Positions 1-10,559 of a stretch of DNA of 64,000 nucleotides are shown here, one piece after another. Position numbers and translations under genes: made by a program. Source of the stretch: Micropterus salmoides (Eukaryota > Chordata > Actinopteri > Centrarchiformes > Centrarchidae); NCBI RefSeq assembly GCF_014851395.1, contig NW_024041150.1, positions 42,035,437 through 42,099,436 of the forward strand, written 5' to 3'. The notes under the pieces were generated by a model. The model made no database searches and was not told the DNA's origin. It worked only from the letters and a program-made list of their open reading frames with translations. How positions within the stretch are numbered: the stretch's first letter is position 1; each line of letters starts with the position of its first letter.

Positions 1-199
1 TCCGCAAAAATGGCTAGTAAGAGTGACTGTGGCAAGCCACTGCTGAATTCAACCCACGTTTTCTTCATTTTGTACATAAGCACATGTCCTTATTACATCT
101 GTTGTGTTTAACACCTCTGGTTTCACCATGTACCGTTAGCCCCGTAGTATAACACAGAAACTCACAAGTTAAGGCAAACATTGGCAACAGGCTATGTAC

Positions 200-435
200 C
201 ACAGTACTTTAAAGTAGCTGTAATTAAACCTCTTCCGCTTTTGAGGGGTTTTAGCAAACTGTAAACCTATATTTAACCTTCCATTTCTCCCAAAGACGCT
301 TGAGAAAGCAGTCGCCAAACAGCTGTGTGACTTTCTACAGAGCAAGAGTTTATTTGAGGATTGTCACTCAGGATTTAGAGATCATCATAGCACAGAGACA
401 GAACTGGTGAAAATTACTAATGACCTTATCCAATA
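200..435 (+). mobile_element. LINE reverse transcriptase fragment
   Basis: The plus strand reads LPFLPKTLEKAVAKQLCDFL, then SLFEDCHSGFRDHHSTETEL and VKITNDL, a conserved block of L2/Rex-like reverse transcriptases. Both ends are truncated. Confidence 0.75.
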
Positions 436-965
436 CAAATATTATTGACATTTGTGAATCGATCCATAATCGTCCAAGTCCCCATCGCGATGCATCTAAA
501 AATCAATTATTTCCCCCACCCCTAGTGGAGAGTGGCTGAGTCCAAACAAATCCATAAAGAAACAAAATCAAAACAGCCAATCAAAATCAAAAGAAGGCAA
601 AAGTGCAACAAAGATCTACAAACAAAACAAGCAAGATTAAAAACTGGAACACATTTGAAAGAGCACAACAAGCTACAAGGATCTGACAAAAGGGAACAAA
701 CAAACCTACCGTTATATAGAGGGGGCAGGGTAACTGTAACACAGGTGAGACACATGGGACTAATAAGACAAAGACATCGGACGCTCCAAAACAAACCAGG
801 AAGTAAAAGTCACAAAGACGCACGAGGGCGACTTAAAAAAAAAAAAAACAGAGCACAGAAACAAACGAACAACTGACAAAAAACCAAGAACACAGGAGGC
901 GGGGAGTGATAAACACAGGAGGAAATGGCAGAAACACAACAAAGATGAACAAATAAAAAGCCAAA

Positions 966-1604
966 TGTCGCGGTGACAGCCCGGCTGTTGGTGAGTGTCC
1001 TGTTTCTCCTTTCCCTCGCATTCTGGTTTCTCCTGTGCCTTCTCTTTCCCTCTCTAGCCCGGCTGGCTACCCACACCTGCACCTCGTTAACCTCCATCGC
1101 CGCACCTGCCAGCCATCAGCCTCATCACGACCAGTATTTCTACCCCGGCTTTCCACTCCATCCTCGCTCGATCGTCGCAGCTCCTGACTTGGTGTCGTCG
1201 CTTCGTTCTGGCTCTTTTGAAATTTCCCTTTGCTTCATGTCCCAGTTACCTACTAACCCTGTCTGTCTGTTTCCTCCTGCCAGGTTCACTCACCTCTGCC
1301 TCCCAGTTCGGCCAGCCGGGCTTGCACGCCAGCCTCCTCCTCCTCTCGCCGCCTCCATGACGCCCTCCGGCTTCCCCCCTTGCACCCCGCCGGGTCCCCG
1401 GTCACTGCGTCCTCTCCTCCCCGTCTGCCAGCCTGCCTCGAACCTCCAGCCTAAGCACCTTCCGCTCCTCCAGCTACTCGGTCCCCCGCGTCCTCGTCTG
1501 CCACTCCCCCTCTTTCCTCCCGTCCCTCCTCGTCCCCCTTTTTCCTCAAACCTCCTTTTCAAACCCTCAGCGTTGCGTTTGGGTCCGTTCTGTCTACCGT
1601 TGCA
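966..1604 (+). mobile_element. Solo LTR with 5-bp target duplication CCAAA
   Basis: Starts TGTCGCGGTG and ends CCGTTGCA, flanked on both sides by CCAAA (961-965 and 1605-1609). It is 639 bp, C/T-rich, and similar throughout to the LTR at 44953-45615 (for example cagcccggctg, cacacctgcacctcgttaac, tgatcgtcg and gcgtttgggtcc). No internal Gypsy coding sequence is adjacent. The long open frame across it is a by-product of its composition. Confidence 0.8.
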
Positions 1605-1688
1605 CCAAACCCAAAAACATGATACATCCTCTGTATAACTTGTAACTTAGCATGACACAGAGACTGAGGTTTGGTCAATTTTGTGAAG

Positions 1689-1694
1689 TTTATT
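1689..1694 (-). terminator. Polyadenylation signal candidate of gene A
   Basis: AATAAA on the minus strand about 340 bases after the stop; an equivalent signal occurs at 9652-9657 (pseudogene B) and 54770-54775 (gene E). A nearer AATAAA is at 1970-1975. Confidence 0.5.
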
Positions 1695-2031
1695 GAAAAC
1701 TTTTAAAGTAAATAAAAAGTAAACATATCACCCTGTTTAACATCTAAACCAAACAAGCAAGAGTAACAACAAAACTCAAACCAGAACCTGAACCTGAGCT
1801 TTTATTTGGACCAAAAACATGTCGACAGCTTTGTCCATTTGTCCAGGGGTCTGTATCATGAATCAAGTTCACCACAGTCAGTCTTTCTCTGAGTGATAAA
1901 GCTTCACTAAACCTGACAGAGTTAATCCTGATAATGATCTGGGTCCTCTGCTGTTTGTGATATCTGAGGTTTATTTGCTGATGAATCAAACGTTTTAGCT
2001 TCATTAAAGAACCAGAACACACTGGATCAGC

Positions 2032-5000
2032 TCAGAAGTGATGCTCTGTGGTGACATCATCATAGTCATCATCCAATCCCTCCTCAGCCTGGGTAGACGG
2101 GGTCATCACCATAGAGACTGGCAGGTCATGTCCTGCACTCAGAGCAGGTTAGAAATAAAATTTACTTAATTTATCTTCATCTAACTGTCAATCACTGATG
2201 TCATTGATGGTGGTGATGATGGTGCAGTGGATAAGACAAATGTCTTTGGTGTGAGAGACCTGGGTTCAATTCCACCAATGTGCCTCTGAGCATGGAACTT
2301 AACTCCTAGTTGCTCCATAGGTGTGCGACATCTGACATGTATACAGTAGTAATTGTAAGTTGCTTTGGATAAAATTCTCTGATAAATGTATTGATTGATT
2401 TTATGAATTGACTTATTGTAAGATCAGTGAATGATTCAGTGTTACCTGTGGCCCTGTGTCGATATAAAGACACCATGAGGACAGTGGAGATGAAGTACGG
2501 ACAGAAGACCACCAGGTGGCAGATCAGTCTGAACACAAGCTGGAAGGGGGCTGAGGCAGGTGGTGTTGGAGGAGGCGGGGTTGTCGGGGTGGGCAGAGCT
2601 GAGGTTGTAGGTTTACCTGTAGAGAGAATCCCACCTGGTCAGGTAAATCTCTGGATGAAATGAGTCCTGAAATCAAAGGTAACCTCCTCACCTGTGACAG
2701 AGATCCAGCTGGATGGAGACTCTCCACGACCGCTGATGTTACACTTGTAGAGGCCTTCATCAGACTTGTTAACATGGTGGATGGTCATGTGACCTGTAGG
2801 CTCAGTCCTGATGAGGGAGCCATCTTTATAGAAACCAGCTGGGAGGTTGGAGGGAGGGGTCTTTGTTTTACAGTGCAGAGTGACATCATGTCCCTCCATC
2901 ACAGGGAGGACAGGACTCTGCAGGATCACTGGTCCACCTCAACACAGAGACAAACTACAGCATTTCATCATTTACACACAGCTTCATCAACACTAACTCC
3001 ACAGTCTGATCTTACCAGTGACAGTGATGTTGATGGTGTTACTGGTTGCTCCCTCTCTGGACTCACACCAGTAAACTCCGCTGTCTACTGGGAAAATGTA
3101 ACTGATGTTGCAGGAAGAACCAGCTGATCTTCCCCAGTCATCACATTGAGTCCTGGTTCTTCTGGTTGTGTTCCTCCTCAGCGTCCATCCAGCAGAGCTG
3201 TCGTCCTCCTCACAGCTCAGAGAGACAAACTGATCTTTAAACAGCTGAGAGCTGCTGGGACTCACAGTCAGAGAGGCTGGAGGAAGAGACAGAAAGATGT
3301 GGTTAGAGAGAACATTTGCATTAATTTTCTCCACATTCCTCATATTCCTACTTTCTCACTTCTTCCCTGCTGAACTGATCTCTGAGTTTCAGGCACTGAA
3401 TTAAACTCAGATTTGAGCTGATAGATGAAAGTTTTCTGCATGTTTTCAGTGTTGGTTGAGATCTGGCAACATGTTTGTAAACATCTTTTTTATCTGTTAA
3501 CCACTCAGTGTTGCAGACTGCACACTGTGGCTGTGACAGAAGAAGTTTTCTCACCTTGGTTTGTTGTGCAGCTCAGCAGTGAGGTCAGAACTAAAGAGAA
3601 ATCACACTCAGGTTGGTTTGTGGTTTTAACATGAAACAAGACGTACTTCTACAAAACAGAGCAACCTGTTTGTAGAAAACCACCACACATTTATATTAGA
3701 TAAGGAAAAAACTAATTTTATTTACATACACATGCAATTGTTTTTAGTCCAATTTCCACAAACAGACCATGTCAGAATGTGTTTCGAAGTGTCCTTGGGC
3801 ATAGGAGCGATTTTTTATATTATTTTATGTCCTCCAATTTTAGATTTTGGAAAGCAAGAGAAGGGACAACCAATTAGCCTACAGTTTGATAAGGCTTTTC
3901 TTATATTAAACGGATTTATTGTCCCTGAATACAGACATTTTTCAGTTTCTAATGTTTTACTGAATGATCCGCAAACGCGCTGGCCAACAGGTCAGCTTTT
4001 GCGGAACGCTGCTTGTGTGTCTGTCTCTCGGGGCCAAACTAATACTTTCAATATTGAGGAGGGATACGAGCGGCCCCTCCCAACTTGGCTGAATTCTGAT
4101 TATCTCAACGGCGCCGATGAGAGGTGTTTACTTTCCCTCTGGGGCGAGTTTAATCCAAAAACCTTTTACACCGGTTTGCTACATTTGTCGGGGCTGAACT
4201 CAGCCCAGGGTTGTGTGACAAGTGCAACAGAGACGGTAAATATGGGAAAAGAAAGAAAGAGGAAAAAGAAATGTGTGGTGCCGAAAATATAAGAATTAAG
4301 AAGAAAAAGATGTTGAGACAAGAGGCAGCTGAATGCGCCAACTTAACCGACTAATGAATAAATAGGTGCACAATTAGTAATGCATTTATTATGTACATTT
4401 ATAAAATGCATTTATTACATACCATACACATATACATACATACATAAACACATACACATATATATATATATATATTTATATATATGAACAAGAACAAGAC
4501 AAGGCAAGATTTTTAGCATTAAACTGGTAATTTCCTGCATTCGGGAGACATTTTCTGCTCCAATTTACGGTGGAAATGTCTGTTTTTATATGAAGGAAAA
4601 CTATATTGCATTGCATGTTTTCTTATTGTGCAAATAAACCTTTCTCAAAGCGTTTTCATTTGTTAGTTAACATTTCTTGGTGCTTTTTTTTCAGAAGATT
4701 GTTAACAAATGCTCTCAAAAAGTGATGGGGACAAAATCAGCCGGGTGGGGAGATGTCTCCAGCATGTCCCCACCACTTTTGCAAGGCATTGTATGCATGC
4801 TACATTCTCATTAGGGGCTGAGCACCCCTAAAGGTCTGATCCTAGAATCGCCCCTTCTTGGGCAAGATACTGAGCCCCCGATGGCTCATCAGTGTATGAA
4901 TCTGTGTGAGTGTTAGTTTCCGTTTGAGCACTTAGGCTCAGTGTATGAATGTGTGTGAATGGGTGAATGTAACGAAGTGTAAAGCGTTTTGAGTGGTCGG

Positions 5001-7304
5001 AAGACAACAAAGGTCTTATAACACGTCTAACTCCTAACCTCTAACATGCACTTCCTGTGCTCTTCTTCTTCTATCCCCCACAATGATCTTGTATTGATTG
5101 CACTTTTTGTTTTGATTGCACTTTTGGTTAACTCTTACTTCCTTCCCTAGGTATCTACCCCATTGATGTGATATGTACTGTGAGCTCTTACTAGTATTTA
5201 TTACTGCTCTTACTAGTATGTATTGTCAGTTGTAGACCTGTAGTTGATGCTCTGTTGATGCTTGTATGTTGTTCCTCAAATGTAAGTCACTTTGGATAAA
5301 AGCGTCTGCCAAATGAGTAAATGTAAATGTAAATGCTATACAAATACAGACCATTTACCATGTAGGATGCACAATCTTTGAGGTAGACAAGTTCAAGCAG
5401 CGGCCGGGTTGACTGGAGGGAAAGCTGCTCGTAGGATGCTGGTGAGGAACATGAGGATTCCTTCCCCCCTCCTTTTCCAAATAAGAACCTCTCCTACGCA
5501 TTATCTACTTCATTCCAGAGAGTAAAAGTGTGTTGGATTGTGGAGCTGAAGCCTGTTTCCCTTGTGTTGAGGGTGGATTGACAGATTTTAGGATAGTTAA
5601 AGACTGCATCAGAAGAGACCTCCATTTCCTGTTTTGCCTGTGTGTGTTGCACGTTACAATTAAAGACTTGATAGTTACTGGTCTAAGTATTTGCTTGTCT
5701 TGTGTGGGTTTTGAGTTGTTTTAGTTTTGCACGTTTAGTTATTTTCTTTTGTATTTTACATGTTTATTTGCTTTTATATTTGGTTGTTGTGTTTATTCTG
5801 ATATTAAGACAAGCTTAGCCAAGTTAGCCAAAGGACTGATCCAAGCACTGTGAAGCGTACAATTTATGGTTACCAGCCAGGTCGTTCTCTAGAATGATGT
5901 GCACTCCTTCAATTGGTAGTGCCGGCCTTATGCCCATGGCAACCTCACCTTGGACCAAACCACAGTTAAGTGTCAGTCTAGGCAGCACGATTAAACCCAT
6001 TCCCCGTGTCAGCACGTGCTCTCCCGAGAAAATGGCAACACAGAGCTCACAATATGTGAATGAAAAGCCCCAGTATCTCTCACTCTCATCTCTTACAGTA
6101 TCACTCCCCATCACCTCCAAGCTACACTTCTCTCCAGCACCAACTCACAAGCCATAAACACTGCAGCCTTGACGGTCACATAAACTTTACTTTCAGCCAC
6201 AATGAGAGCAGAGTAGGCCTTCTGTGCTTACCTGTCAACACACATTGCAAGAGTAATGTGCAGTCAGAGTCTGACCACTGTCTACTCTCTGCTACCCGCT
6301 CAATAAGTGAGAAAAAGGTGTCTGGGTCTCGTTCACAAAACAGCTCATCAATGTCTCCCAAACAACCAGATTGTACAACTCATTCACAAAATGAGGCACA
6401 CAACTTAATACTAGACCACAACTAACCTCCGCCGTCAAGCAGACACCGAGTCATAAGGACTGGACGAGCCCCCATTTGTCACAGCCCGGCACTATGGCTG
6501 CGACATATGGGAGACAAAACGAGCTTGCACGAAAAAAGTAACGGTTTATTTTACAAAGTAATATTTAACAAAGATAATAACGTGAATCAGTGTCAGTCAT
6601 GTCAGTGTGTGGGTGGGTGAAATGTCAGTGAGAACACAAAAGCAATCGATAGCTGCACCCGTGATGAGAGAGCCAGAAAGACAAAAAGGATGTGAGCTTT
6701 ATTGCTCCCAAACATCAGGCCCGCTGATGACGACCTCCCAGCCCCCATCCTGCAAGATAAGACAATAACAAAAAGACAGGACACAGGATACCTAGTGCCT
6801 GGGAGGGGTTGTCACACTCCCTGACTGCTGTCCCACTTTGTCATTTAGGGTTGCTTTTCTCAACATCAGGCAGCCAGAAGGAGGACTGAGAGCTTGGAGG
6901 AGCTCAGCAGGTGGCAGCAGCTTTGGCCCTGGAGCCACACTGAACATTTTCAACTGTCCATTATACACTTAAAGTGCCATTAAATGTAATAACCCTATTT
7001 TAACTTGTTTGTTTTTGTGTATTTTAACTTTGTTAAATTAAAGATAGTGATGTGTCACATTATTAGAGGTTGAAAAGTCAACCTCTGTTCCGAACCTGGC
7101 ATGTGTGTGCTTTTCTCTTCTGTAGCACTTTACCTTTTTGTATAAAACTTTAAAACTTTTTTACTTTTCTCTATAACTTACTGTTGCTCTAAAAATCACC
7201 AGAAATGTTTGAGACCTAATCTTTGAGATAATGTGGAGACAAACATTCACACATTAAGTAGATTCGTACTTACCAAGCAGCCGCGGTAAAGATGATTTCT
7301 CCAT
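2032..7304 (-). CDS. Gene A: two-Ig-domain Fc-receptor-like membrane protein (complete, 6 exons)
   Basis: Exons (minus): 7304-7274, 3590-3555, 3276-3016, 2937-2692, 2616-2446, 2132-2032; total 846 nt, 281 aa plus stop. All introns are GT-AG and all junctions are phase 1. The start [10 protein letters not shown] plus the 36-nt exon gives a hydrophobic signal peptide ending near TTNQ-A. Ig1 has cysteines in SLSC and VYWC plus two extra ones (RTQC, SSCN), the GWTLRRN tryptophan, and NTT, NIS and NIT glycosylation sites. Ig2 has TLHC and LYKC with Phe (AGFYKDG) in place of the core Trp. The stem is Pro/Thr-rich; one membrane segment (about [20 protein letters not shown]) follows. The tail contains LDDDYDDV and ends TTEHHF. 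The family (teleost FcR/FcRL-like, leukocyte surface) is recognised from memory; ligand and function are not shown by the sequence. Intron 1 (3.7 kb) is swollen by transposons; the Ig1-Ig2 intron is only 78 bp. Confidence 0.85.
2208..2394 (+). mobile_element. tRNA-derived SINE in the last intron of gene A
   Basis: The head has tRNA-like box A (gtgcagtggataag) and box B (gggttcaattcc); the tail is ttgctttggataaaattctc followed by gataaatg, the tail shared with teleost L2-type LINEs. Two sister copies are at 53903 and 27015. Confidence 0.75.
3732..4851. mobile_element. Probable hAT-like transposon remnant in intron 1 of gene A
   Basis: The right end (gtccccaccacttttg, then aggggctgagcacccctaaa and gaatcgcccc) is familiar from a hAT-like teleost family. 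The left part contains an open frame of 186 codons (3732-4292, plus) that I cannot place; it may be chance or a transposase relic. There is an AT-rich (TA)n tract at 4457-4485. Ends are not precisely defined. Confidence 0.4.
4852..5360 (+). repeat. Teleost interspersed repeat with a nested L2-tail insertion
   Basis: 4852-5035 carries the common fish repeat with catcagtgtatgaatctgtg and gtgtaaagcgttttgagtgg; its last part (gctatacaaatacagaccat) resumes at about 5335. Between them, about 5036-5332, lies another repeat ending in the LINE/SINE tail cactttggataaaagcgtct and (TGTAAA)n. This is a nested insertion. Confidence 0.65.
5361..5823. other. No gene recognised
   Basis: Intronic sequence of gene A. 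The short open frame at 5530-5724 has no recognisable motif. I see nothing I can name here. Confidence 0.5.
5824..6816 (-). mobile_element. Deleted Gypsy-type LTR retrotransposon: LTR, primer site, gag and protease pieces
   Basis: On the minus strand: LTR at 6816-6477 (starts TGTGACAACCCC, ends GCCGGGCTGTGACA, 340 bp); a TGGGGGCTCGTCC primer-binding-site-like sequence starts at 6474; then a gag piece ([29 protein letters not shown]) and, after a deletion, an aspartic-protease-region piece ([32 protein letters not shown]) ending near 5824. The rest of pol and the second LTR are missing. It lies in intron 1 of gene A. Confidence 0.7.
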
Positions 7305-7440
7305 TTTAACTCTTGGTCATCTGAGATCAACACATTAATGTTCAGTCACACCAAGTAAAACCCTCCTCCTTCCTCTTTGTGTGTCACTCGTACTCTTGTG
7401 GTTTTCTCTCACAAAGTTAACAGGAAATATACTTCATGTT
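7305..7440 (-). promoter_or_regulatory. Conserved 5' flank of gene A (promoter candidate)
   Basis: About 130 bases upstream of the start ATG are conserved between gene A, pseudogene B (12058-12190), gene C (26766-26880) and gene D (48350-48460). The block has no TATA box and a purine-rich stretch on the coding strand with GAGGAA at 7375-7370 (pseudogene B 12130-12125), an ETS/PU.1-like core. Such TATA-less, PU.1-driven promoters are known for mammalian Fc receptor genes; function here is inference. Confidence 0.45.
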
Positions 7441-7660
7441 AAGTCTCAGTGGAAAACTGACCAGGTTGTGCAGAGCCACAATGGTGACACTTACTGAGAG
7501 ACAAATCACATCTTTTGCCAATTTAGTTTTTTATATGTATTAACTTTGTATTTGTATATAATTTACCAAACAAATATACATCTATAAAAATACCCCCCCC
7601 CTACTGCTGAAGTCTGAGATCCTGAGTTCAACATCATCTACAAGTCAAACTAGAACATGA

Positions 7661-7708
7661 GGAGTTCCACAGGGAAGTGTTGCGGGTCCTCTGCTGTTTG
7701 TGATCTAT
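7661..7708 (+). repeat. Short LINE reverse-transcriptase motif embedded in receptor 3' flank (copy 1)
   Basis: The plus strand codes [16 protein letters not shown], a conserved LINE reverse-transcriptase motif, antisense to the receptor genes. The surrounding sequence (about 7605-7735) is repeated at about 9850-9985, and part of it near 1940-1980, at the same place relative to the tail exons, so it became part of the array unit before duplication. Confidence 0.6.
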
Positions 7709-7912
7709 GAAGGAAATGTGAGGTTTATTTGCCCATAGTCATCACCCGAACCTTCCTCAGCCTGAGTGGGCAGGGTCATTGTTATAGAGGCGGGCAGGTC
7801 ATTTTCTGCAGTCAGAGCAGAGATCCAGCTGGATGGAGACTCTCCATGACCGCTGATGTCACACTTATAGAGTCCTTCATCAGACTTGTTAACATGGTGG
7901 ATGGTCATGTCA
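7705..7912 (-). pseudogene. Fc-receptor-like fragment: end of Ig2 fused directly to a tail exon
   Basis: The 3' half of an Ig2 exon (from [16 protein letters not shown] to SSWIS) runs without the usual intron, stem and membrane exons into ALTAE and then [18 protein letters not shown], the start of a tail exon. The last piece of the intron before the tail exon is retained and happens to be in frame. The tail is shortened ([13 protein letters not shown], then stop). No exon for Ig1 or the signal lies nearby. It is a deletion relic, with an open frame of 67 codons that is probably not meaningful. Confidence 0.75.
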
Positions 7913-8701
7913 CCAAATCATCATCAAACCAAATACAACCTTAAACGGTGTTGCAAATTCACCCGGTGCTGTATCTAGTTTATATTAAAGCAGTGCAGGT
8001 GGTGACTGAGTGTGGAAGTGCCCCTGAAGCTTTGTGGAAACAGAAAGCACAGTGACATCTGGTGGCTTGTAGAAGTTATTGCAACTCAAATTTAGGATGA
8101 AAACACATCAGTCATTTTATTGGCCAGGTGTATGTACACATACTTTGTCACACCGGACTCACAGTGTTAATAGATTATATTCATCAAATGCCAAAATTAA
8201 GTGAGTGAACAGAAGAAAAATCAAAATCAAATCTCTTTAATTCTTTTTATAATTTCTGTTGCATAATCAAGTGTAAAGATTTACAAATTAAAGTGCTCCT
8301 CTAAACCAACACATTCTCATCTGAATGCATCATAACTGACAGACAGCTTTCAGACAGCGTGACAAAGCGTAAGGATTTTACGCTAAAGGCACCCTTCAGC
8401 GTCCCAATGAAACGTCCCTGTTTGCTACGTTACAGCAACACAAGGGAGGCTAATTTGGCCTCCCTTGTGTTGCGGGAGGTTAGTTTGGGTCTGCATTTCT
8501 ACAAACAGAGTTGGGGATTTGGTCAAAATGAATGGTCTCCTCAATGATGACAAGTGAAGGCAGATACTTATTCATCATGCAGTTCCATCAGGGAGTCACC
8601 TGATTTATCTTCCATGCATAACTTTCGGTTTACAAATCAGAATAAAAATTCAGATTATGACTGCTCACATAATTGTGGAAAAAGACCAATTATTGTGTGA
8701 T

Positions 8702-8890
8702 AATACACTGCTCAAAAAACTAAAGGGAACACTTAAACAACACAATGTAACTCCAAGTCAATCACACTCCTGTGAAATCAAACTTATTAACTGAACACTT
8801 AAGGAAACAACACTGATTGACAATAAATTTCACATGCTGTTGTGCAAATGGAATAGGAAACAGGTGGAACAGGTGGAAATTATAAAGGCT
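8702..8890. mobile_element. End fragment of another Tc1-like family
   Basis: Starts tacactgctcaaaaaactaa and continues with subterminal sequence well known from a teleost/amphibian Tc1-like family (recognised from memory). Only one end is present. Confidence 0.5.
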
Positions 8891-9909
8891 CCTTGGCTTT
8901 TCAGAGTGATATAGGCAGTAAAAACATTTAGTATGACACTAGTAGAAACACTAGTATGCTAATGAAGCCTGAATAAAAACATTATTTAACAAAAGTAGTT
9001 AGGGACCCCTGGTTTAAGTTACTATCAGCAGGTTGAAGGCAGGAATCTAGCTTGATGCATATTTGCATAGTAGGCTAGAACAAACATTGATATCAGCATC
9101 ATAAATTGAACTTTTGAAAGTTTTAATTATTTAGCCTTTAGGCCTACATGCCTTTGAACCACTAACTTACACTGTGGACGTGGACACAAAGATATATTAA
9201 ATGTACTGAAATTATACAAATGTCATTGTAAAGGCTATCATTTATTTGAAAGCTGATTTTATTGTCTTCTTGTTTCTGCAAATGAGATATATGTCTTGTT
9301 CAGTTTTTTTTATGCAGTATAGTAAGCATTTTCTCAATGTAGGGCTATGACAACTAAGATGGTATTATTTTAGCGTTGTCTTATACATTGGGAAAGATGA
9401 ATGCTTTAATAAACATGAGGGAAATTAGTTATGAGTTAAGCTATCCCTAACCCCATTTAAGCATGATACTCATAGCAAACCTGGTTTAACCATAATAAAG
9501 TAATTGTAGGATACAGTGTGTTGAGAAAAGAGGGTTGAAATGTGGTGAGATTTCAAACTCTGCAGACTCATGAGAGACAGGGACCAAGAGGGGAGGGGGG
9601 CCCACAGAGACTGCTTGGATAGAGCCCAGAATTTTGTGCTATGCCCCTGGGTTTATTAAAAACTTTTAAAGTAGTAATTGAAAAAATTAACCAAACAAAC
9701 AAATGAAGAATAAAAAAACTCAAATCACAACCTGACCAACTATCAGCTTTCATTTGGATCAAAAACAGGTTGACAGTTTTGTCCACTTGTCCAGGGGTCT
9801 GTATTATGTATCACGTTCAAGATTAGAAGAGTTTGAAGTGAGACTGTTGCTTCTGCTTAAGTCTGAGATCCTGAGTTCAACATCATCTACAAGTCAAACT
9901 AGAACATGA

Positions 9910-9957
9910 GGAGTTCCACAGGGAAGTGTTGTGGGTCCTCTGCTGTTTGTGATCTAT
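9910..9957 (+). repeat. Short LINE reverse-transcriptase motif embedded in receptor 3' flank (copy 2)
   Basis: Same coding motif as 7661-7708 ([15 protein letters not shown]), just downstream of the pseudogene B tail exon in the receptor direction. Confidence 0.6.
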
Positions 9958-10559
9958 GAAGGAAATCTGAGGTTTATTTGCTGATGACTCAAACATTTTA
10001 GCTTCATTAAGAACCAGAACACACTGAACACACTGGATCAGCTCAGAAGTGATGCTCTGTGGTGACAGCAGAGTTTATGACATCATCATAGTCATCATCC
10101 AATCCCTCCTCAGGCTGGGTAGACGGGGTCATCACCATAGAGACTGGCAGGTCATTTACTGCAGTCAGAACAGGTTAGAAAGAAAATGTACTTAATTTAT
10201 CTTCATCTAAGATATTTAGGGCGGGGTTGTCGGAGTGGGCGGGGCTGTGGTTATAGATTTACCTGTAGAGAGAATCCCACCTGGTCAGATAAATCTCTGG
10301 ATGAAATAAATCCTGAAATCAAAGGTAACCTCCTCACCTGTGACAGAGATCCAGCTGGATGGAGACTCTCCACGACCTCTGATGTCACACTTGTAGAGGC
10401 CTTCATCAGACTTGTTAACATGGTGGATGGTCATGTGACCTGTAGGCTCAGTCCTGATGAGGGAGCCATCTTTATAGAAACCAGCTGGGAGGTGTCTTTG
10501 TTTTAGAGTGCAGAGTGACATCATGTCCCTCCATCACAGGGAGGACAGGACTCAAACCC

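Noticed and set aside
973..1638. 221-codon open frame, plus strand
   Set aside because: It runs through a C/T-rich solo LTR and across its end; no protein-family motif.
2219..2275. tRNA gene candidate with A and B boxes (also at 53920)
   Set aside because: Head of a SINE: long unrelated tail, no full cloverleaf, several dispersed copies.
2660..3127. 155-codon plus-strand frame over the receptor exons (also 46445-47083, 212 codons)
   Set aside because: Antisense shadow of Ig exons; the minus-strand Ig reading has conserved motifs, splice sites and phases.
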